Positions 59,343 to 64,000 of a stretch of 64,000 bases of DNA are shown here, piece after piece. Under the pieces are notes generated by a model. The model saw nothing but the letters and a program-made list of their open reading frames with translations. It did not search any database and had not been told where the DNA came from. Origin of the DNA: Hydractinia symbiolongicarpus (taxonomy: Eukaryota; Cnidaria; Hydrozoa; Anthoathecata; Hydractiniidae); the NCBI RefSeq assembly GCF_029227915.1, contig NC_079888.1:14801001-14865000 (forward strand). Direction: 5' to 3'. The position numbers were made by a program, and so were the translations under genes. How positions within the stretch are numbered: the stretch's first letter is position 1; every line of letters starts with the position of its first letter.

Positions 59343-59399
59343 ACCAAGGTCTGTAAAATAGCATAAATTTGATTTTCATAAGAAACTTTCTAACACAAA

Positions 59400-59543
59400 T
59401 ATAAATTCTCGCGCACAGTTTTGAAATTCTCGCGCACAACAGTTAGATTTCTCGCGCAGTGTAGCAGAAAATTCTCGCACATTTTAGAATTCTCGCGCAG
59501 TGTATAAAAAATTCTCGCACTGTGACCCTTGTGGGCCATCGTA
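59400..59543 (-). repeat. Right terminal inverted repeat, HECT promoter side
   Basis: Reverse complement of the left end: identical for 67 bases, then similar. At least five CGCGAGAA-type motifs sit between 59404 and 59520, directly upstream of the HECT gene, so both genes of the element have the same upstream DNA and may be controlled together. Confidence 0.88.
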
Positions 59544-59800
59544 GCTACCCATTATACAGAATTTATCACAATGACCGCAATCTGGGTAATTCTCACTTGA
59601 CGCATCAGCTGGTTTTCTTAAGAATTATGCCCAAATACGTTTACAACAAGTATATATCTTTTAGAAACCAAAATAAAGCCAGCGTGTTGTCACTCTATGG
59701 CAAACAAAAATAATAAAGAGAAAAAGAAATATCTAATCAGTTACATATAAAAGATAAATGTAATATATATAGCTAGCTACATATAGCTATAAAACTTAGC

Positions 59801-60139
59801 CTAAGGGGCCTTCGAAAAAAATTTTCGGGCCCCGTTAGCAGGATATCGCCGCTAAGATTCAGAGACCCTCCCCCTCTTTTAGTGGATTTCCGTCTGTGAA
59901 ATACACACATTCGGATAAATTCTTGGAAGGCTCAGGGGCGTGCTTTGTAGATAAAAGTTATCGGAATTGATGAAAATAGGAATTATGCTCACGAACAACG
60001 AAGAATGTTCAGGCCACGAACAAATTTTTAAAATTTCTCAATCCTTAGCGGATTTCTTTTTCAAGCTTCAGACCCCCTCCCCCCTTAGCGGTGATATCCC
60101 GCTAAGGGGACCCGAAAAAAATTTTCGAAGGCCCCTAAG
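59801..60139. mobile_element. Palindromic MITE
   Basis: The left end AGGGGCCTTCGAAAAAAATT and its continuation TTCGGGCCCCGTTAGCAGGA pair with the right end (60080-60137) as inverted repeats of about 55 bases, with a second inverted block CCGCTAAG/CTTAGCGG. No protein is encoded. A target duplication is not clear. Confidence 0.7.
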
Positions 60140-60585
60140 TATGGTAGCTTTGCACTTTGAAATTAAGAGATTATATATAGCTATGTTAAGAGGCCATGTT
60201 CATTTTTTCAACAATTATTTCCTCATGCAACTTATTATGTATATACTATTTCTAGTTTTCAAGGATGTTGTATAATAGAAAATCACAACTTTGAACTTTC
60301 ATCTTTACGATAGCTAGCTAGCTATACATAAACTGCTAACATAGATAACTAGCTAGCTAGCTAACTAGTTGAATATCAAAATAAAAGTCTATGATATTGT
60401 ACATATTCTTAGCATGTTAACAAAAAGATTAATAAAGAAGCAAAAATATAATCAACACAGAACAAGAAACAATCCTACACCTCTGTAAACTTTCACTAAC
60501 CAATATTCACTGTTTGTAATAACCTCGATATCCTCCGTTTGTTTTTATTGTCTTGATTGCTTTGTAACACGGGAGCAATAAATAT
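60140..60585. other. Spacer with AGCTAGCT-rich stretch
   Basis: No gene is seen. Short runs of GCTAGCTAGC occur near 60311-60365, with a similar one at 59770. Confidence 0.3.
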
Positions 60586-60587
60586 GA

Positions 60588-60812
60588 ACATCGGGAGCAC
60601 TGCTCCCGATATGCAAAATCGACAATGTGCATTTCGGGAGCATTGCTCCCTGGATGCAAAATGAAATTTGAATTTCAGGAGCAAAATTGTTACAGGGAGC
60701 AGGCAATTTGAATTTCGGGAGCAATGCTCCCTGGATTCAAAACTAAATTTGAATCCAGGGAGCAAAATTGTTACATAGGGAGCAAATAATTTGAAAATCA
60801 GGAGCATGAATA
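60588..60812. repeat. GGGAGCA palindromic repeat cluster
   Basis: GGGAGCA-n-TGCTCCC palindromes and single GGGAGCA or TTTCAGGAGCA motifs recur at about 60592, 60638, 60680, 60716 and 60776, alternating with AAATTTGAAT and AAAATTGTTACA. The same motifs flank the other TCTA array at 32.3 kb. No coding. Confidence 0.85.
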
Positions 60813-60814
60813 TT

Positions 60815-61493
<679 letters not shown>

Positions 61494-61499
61494 GTAGAT

Positions 61500-62280
61500 T
61501 CATTTAGGGGAGATTTTCTACGCGTAAATTAAGGCTGTATCTTTCCTATATATGTCCGCGCAAATGCAAGTTTAATTAATTTTTTTAAAAATTTGTTCAA
61601 TGCTTTCTGCAACCCCAATAATTGTTTTCCTAAGATCCCTTTCAAATTTTCGCAATAACGATTTAAAGTTGTCAATGTAACTAATCTCCCCTATATCGGA
61701 AATTGGGCCTAAATAAGGCCCAAATGAGTCAAAAAAATTTTTAGTCGTGTTGAGACACCCCAATAGCATAGAAATATACTATCCACTAAAATCCCTTTGC
61801 TTTTAATTTGGAGTTATGTTTTGAATACGACAGTCAAGTGGGGTTCGTGTAACTAAACGCAACCTTGGAAAGGAGTTCGTTGGAGGAACGAAACGCGACA
61901 TCGTTAATTTCTGAAAATGTGTTTTGCGGCCTTATTTGTTGATGAATTAACTTAAAATTAGGTATGTGTATAGATATATCATTCAGCAACTATCATGCAA
62001 AAATTCATGTCAGTGGGATTTTCAAAACGGATAAAATTTAAGGTTTAGTGACAGTACTCCAAATTTGCTGTTGACGTAACTAATCTCCCTCAATTTTAGG
62101 AGATCCATGGATATTAATTATGTTGCTGCGCTTTTAATAAAAAAGATTAAAAACCCACTGAGAAGGAAGATCAAAGCACTCTGCAATACTAAAACCACAA
62201 ATTAGCACCTGTGACAGTCATTTAGACCGCAGAATTGGAATATAAATTTTGTATCTTTTAGGGGAGATTAGTTACGAAAT
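61500..62280. repeat. Repeat unit with GTAACTAATCTCCC motifs in both orientations
   Basis: GTAACTAATCTCCCCT lies at 61677-61692, a 15-base version at 62076-62090, and the inverse AGGGGAGATTAGTTAC at 62260-62275. Related AGGGGAGATT starts at 61505. The first and last copies form perfect 16-base inverted ends about 600 bases apart, as in a non-autonomous DNA element, but no target duplication is clear. Confidence 0.55.
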
Positions 62281-63280
62281 TTTATTTCGCAAAAAGGCCA
62301 TAACCATGCGTTTTTTTGTCAATATTGCAAACTTGTTTTGATTAACACACATTAAACTTGGGACTGTCGAGTTCATAATAGTTTGGCGTTAGTTAAAAAT
62401 AAAAAGAATTTTGCCGCCAGCACAGCAGGTGGGCATTTACAGCCTTGTTGTTAAGGCACAAAAACGAATAATAAACTGGTAGTTTAATTGAATGCGGTCA
62501 ACGGAAATATAGGTGCTAAATGTTGTTTCCATATAAGTCCTGTTGACGTAAGATCCGTGTTCTTCCAAACACACAACGCGTGGGCGAAACGTACATAGGG
62601 AGATTTATTATCATTATTACTAATTCATTTTAAGCATTACAGCATATATAAAACAGTTGTATAGATCGAAAAGGTATCAATCTTGGCAATAATAATAGTT
62701 ATCTTAACATAGACTGTAATTACATTGGTAGGCTAAAGGCATTCTAAACGTCGCAACAACCTGGAAAGCTAAGATAAGGGTTAGGAAAATCATGAAGTCA
62801 ACCGTGATTTTAATAAACGATATAACTACCGTAACACAAGGCCCGGAAGTAAATCTCCAGTGACCTAATTCTCTCGAGTTACCGCTTTAACATTTATTTA
62901 AAATTTTATAACTGGAACCCCAGAAACTGTACGTCAAAGCCATTGGATGTTGGAACGATAACATTCAAGCTGGAACTCTAGCTGCAAGTAATGAGGCGAA
63001 AAACTTTGACTGACAGTTCACCTTATTTTCGCGCAATCCTCACACTATTCGCAAAATTGCACATACTAGAAACGATGGGAATTTTTTTTTTTGGTTGTAT
63101 AAGCTCTTGGGCGTTTCATTTACGTATTGCGACAAGTAAACTTAACAAGATTGTTTCTCCAAATAATTATTAGAATGGGGTATACAAATAAAAGACTCAA
63201 CTTAATAAATTTGCATGGCATCATAAAAAATATACATAAAAGCGGCTCAAAAACATGTAATAAAAACTTATCGTTTTCAA
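62281..63280. other. Spacer, nothing recognised
   Basis: No gene or repeat that I can support. Confidence 0.3.
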
Positions 63281-63284
63281 AAAT

Positions 63285-63412
63285 AAAAAACTCGTTATTG
63301 TTTAATAAAATATGAGTCCTTGTTGTTGTATCAAATAAAGACTCACTATCGTTTTATCAAATATAGACTCGTTGTAATTTTATATAAAATAAGCACTCGT
63401 TATCTTTTTATT
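63285..63412. repeat. Degenerate ~33-bp tandem repeat
   Basis: Four to five imperfect units built on GACTCGTTATCGTTTTATCAA follow one another. AT-rich, non-coding, just downstream of the gene on the minus strand. Confidence 0.6.
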
Positions 63413-63609
63413 AATACAAAATACGGAACTAATTTCAATAAAACCTTTCAAACTTTAGGTAATTGTTAGGCATTTCTTAACGTTTTCTCCTATCATCAAA
63501 AACAGATAACATAATTTTCGTAGCGATCACAGAAACTATGTGCTCAAAAAACAAAAACAAACAAAGAAAAAAGAAAGAAAAAGATATCGTTTCCCATTAC
63601 TTAAATGTT

Positions 63610-64000
63610 TTATCGTTTTTTCATTCTGTACATTCGGCGTTCGTATTTCAGTCTGGTCTGGACTTGCATAATTTTATACTTTTGCAGAATTTCTCTACCA
63701 ATTTCTGATTTACTCAATTTTTCCAGTATGCGTTCAGCAGAAATTGGACCACCTTTTATGATGTCAAAACAAAGACTTTTGATTTCATTGGTTTCAATAG
63801 AATCAAACAATTTCTGCTGACCGGAAAGATTAGACGATGTTGTTGGTGGTATTACGTCAGTCGCGATAGACGAACAGTCGTCATGCTCACATTGCTGATA
63901 AAATGATGGATCAACGGGAGGACAAAGTTCAAGAGCTGCATTTTCTTTTACTTTTACTTGATCTTTAACGTTGCTACTTGTACCTGCATCGTAAATAAAA
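63610..64000 (-). CDS. C-terminal exon of a second Crypton-type gene (partial)
   Basis: The minus-strand frame is open from the window edge region (about 63985) to the stop at 63608-63610. It reads TSSNVKDQVKVKENAALELC, then QQCEHDDCSSIATDVIPPTT, then LFDSIETNEIKSLCFDIIKG, GPISAERILEKLSKSEIGRE, KYKIMQVQTRLKYERRMY. The E(T)..IK.LC.D.I..G.IS..RI.E.L......L.KY....V..R pattern is similar to the C-terminal exon at 35170-35505 and to Myb/SANT-like tails of animal Crypton proteins. The recombinase itself would lie beyond the window. No frame break is seen. Confidence 0.5.
   Translation of the reverse strand, partial: FIYDAGTSSNVKDQVKVKENAALELCPPVDPSFYQQCEHDDCSSIATDVIPPTTSSNLSGQQKLFDSIETNEIKSLCFDIIKGGPISAERILEKLSKSEIGREILQKYKIMQVQTRLKYERRMYRMKKR

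Larger units (their letters stand above)
54786..59543. mobile_element. DDE-integrase transposon (IS3EU-like) carrying a HECT E3 gene
   Basis: The ends are perfect inverted repeats for 67 bases, starting TACGATGGCCCACAAGGGTC at 54786 and, on the minus strand, at 59543; similarity continues to about 110 bases. A 6-bp target duplication GCTACC lies at 54780-54785 and 59544-59549. Inside the ends several CGCGAGAATT motifs repeat. The integrase gene reads inward from the left, the HECT gene inward from the right, tail to tail. Length is 4,758 bp. As I recall, IS3EU elements make 6-bp duplications, which supports but does not prove that name. The identical ends and young look contrast with the one-base lesion in the transposase. 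Confidence 0.88.

Overview
The window looks like AT-rich nuclear DNA from an animal. I see no bacterial operons, no rRNA and no tRNA that I can support. Coding pieces are split by short GT-AG introns, and the mobile-element superfamilies (Kolobok, KDZ, Crypton, hAT, Harbinger, Mutator-like, a DDE integrase transposon, R2/NeSL-like and CR1-like LINEs) together fit a cnidarian, perhaps a hydrozoan. That is an inference with low to moderate confidence. I found no convincing host gene. The window is a nested graveyard of transposons, many of which carry an extra protein domain not needed for transposition.

Left part (1-15.7 kb). There are fragments of PIF/Harbinger and Mutator-like transposases, then a minus-strand relic of a widespread uncharacterised family (3.6-5.1 kb). 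A LINE (copy A, 6.2-14.9 kb) follows, cut in two by a complete hAT element at 7192-12472. The hAT has a 5-bp target duplication, and the LINE reading frame continues across the empty site. The LINE order is reverse transcriptase, zinc knuckle, R2-type PD-(D/E)XK-like endonuclease, then a USP-type deubiquitinase domain. Copy B at 27.5-29.7 kb has the same endonuclease-to-USP order. The hAT gene has an OTU/vertnin-like cysteine-protease domain in front of its zinc finger and DUF4371 transposase.

Middle part (15.7-44.7 kb). A Kolobok-like element (15735-20620, TTAA ends, THAP transposase on the minus strand) carries a convergent plus-strand gene for a P2X7-C-like domain, and a TTAA MITE lies inside it. 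Then come relics of unknown minus-strand genes, a plus-strand KDZ transposase gene (24.3-27.1 kb), LINE copy B, another minus-strand unknown gene (30.1-32.2 kb), a microsatellite and a 488-bp tandem repeat. From 43.8 down to 35.2 kb runs a long multi-exon minus-strand gene: SET domain, many small acidic exons (some visibly duplicated), C2H2-like fingers, a Crypton tyrosine recombinase and a Myb-like C-terminal segment.

Right part (44.7-64 kb). A decayed CR1/L2-like LINE (45.9-48.3 kb) precedes a near-perfect 3,596-bp tandem duplication (49453-56648). The duplication copied the left half of a DDE-integrase transposon together with its flank. The intact-length element is 54786-59543: perfect 67-bp terminal repeats, a 6-bp target duplication, an integrase gene reading in from the left and a HECT-type E3 ubiquitin ligase-like gene reading in from the right. 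The end of the window holds a palindromic MITE, a roughly 680-bp TATC microsatellite with an attached palindromic repeat family, and the start of another Crypton-type gene.

The most striking theme is that three unrelated element types here each carry a different ubiquitin-pathway domain (USP, OTU, HECT), and a fourth carries a SET methyltransferase domain. Nearly all copies are broken by frameshifts or stops, so they are fossils in this assembly, or the assembly has homopolymer errors.
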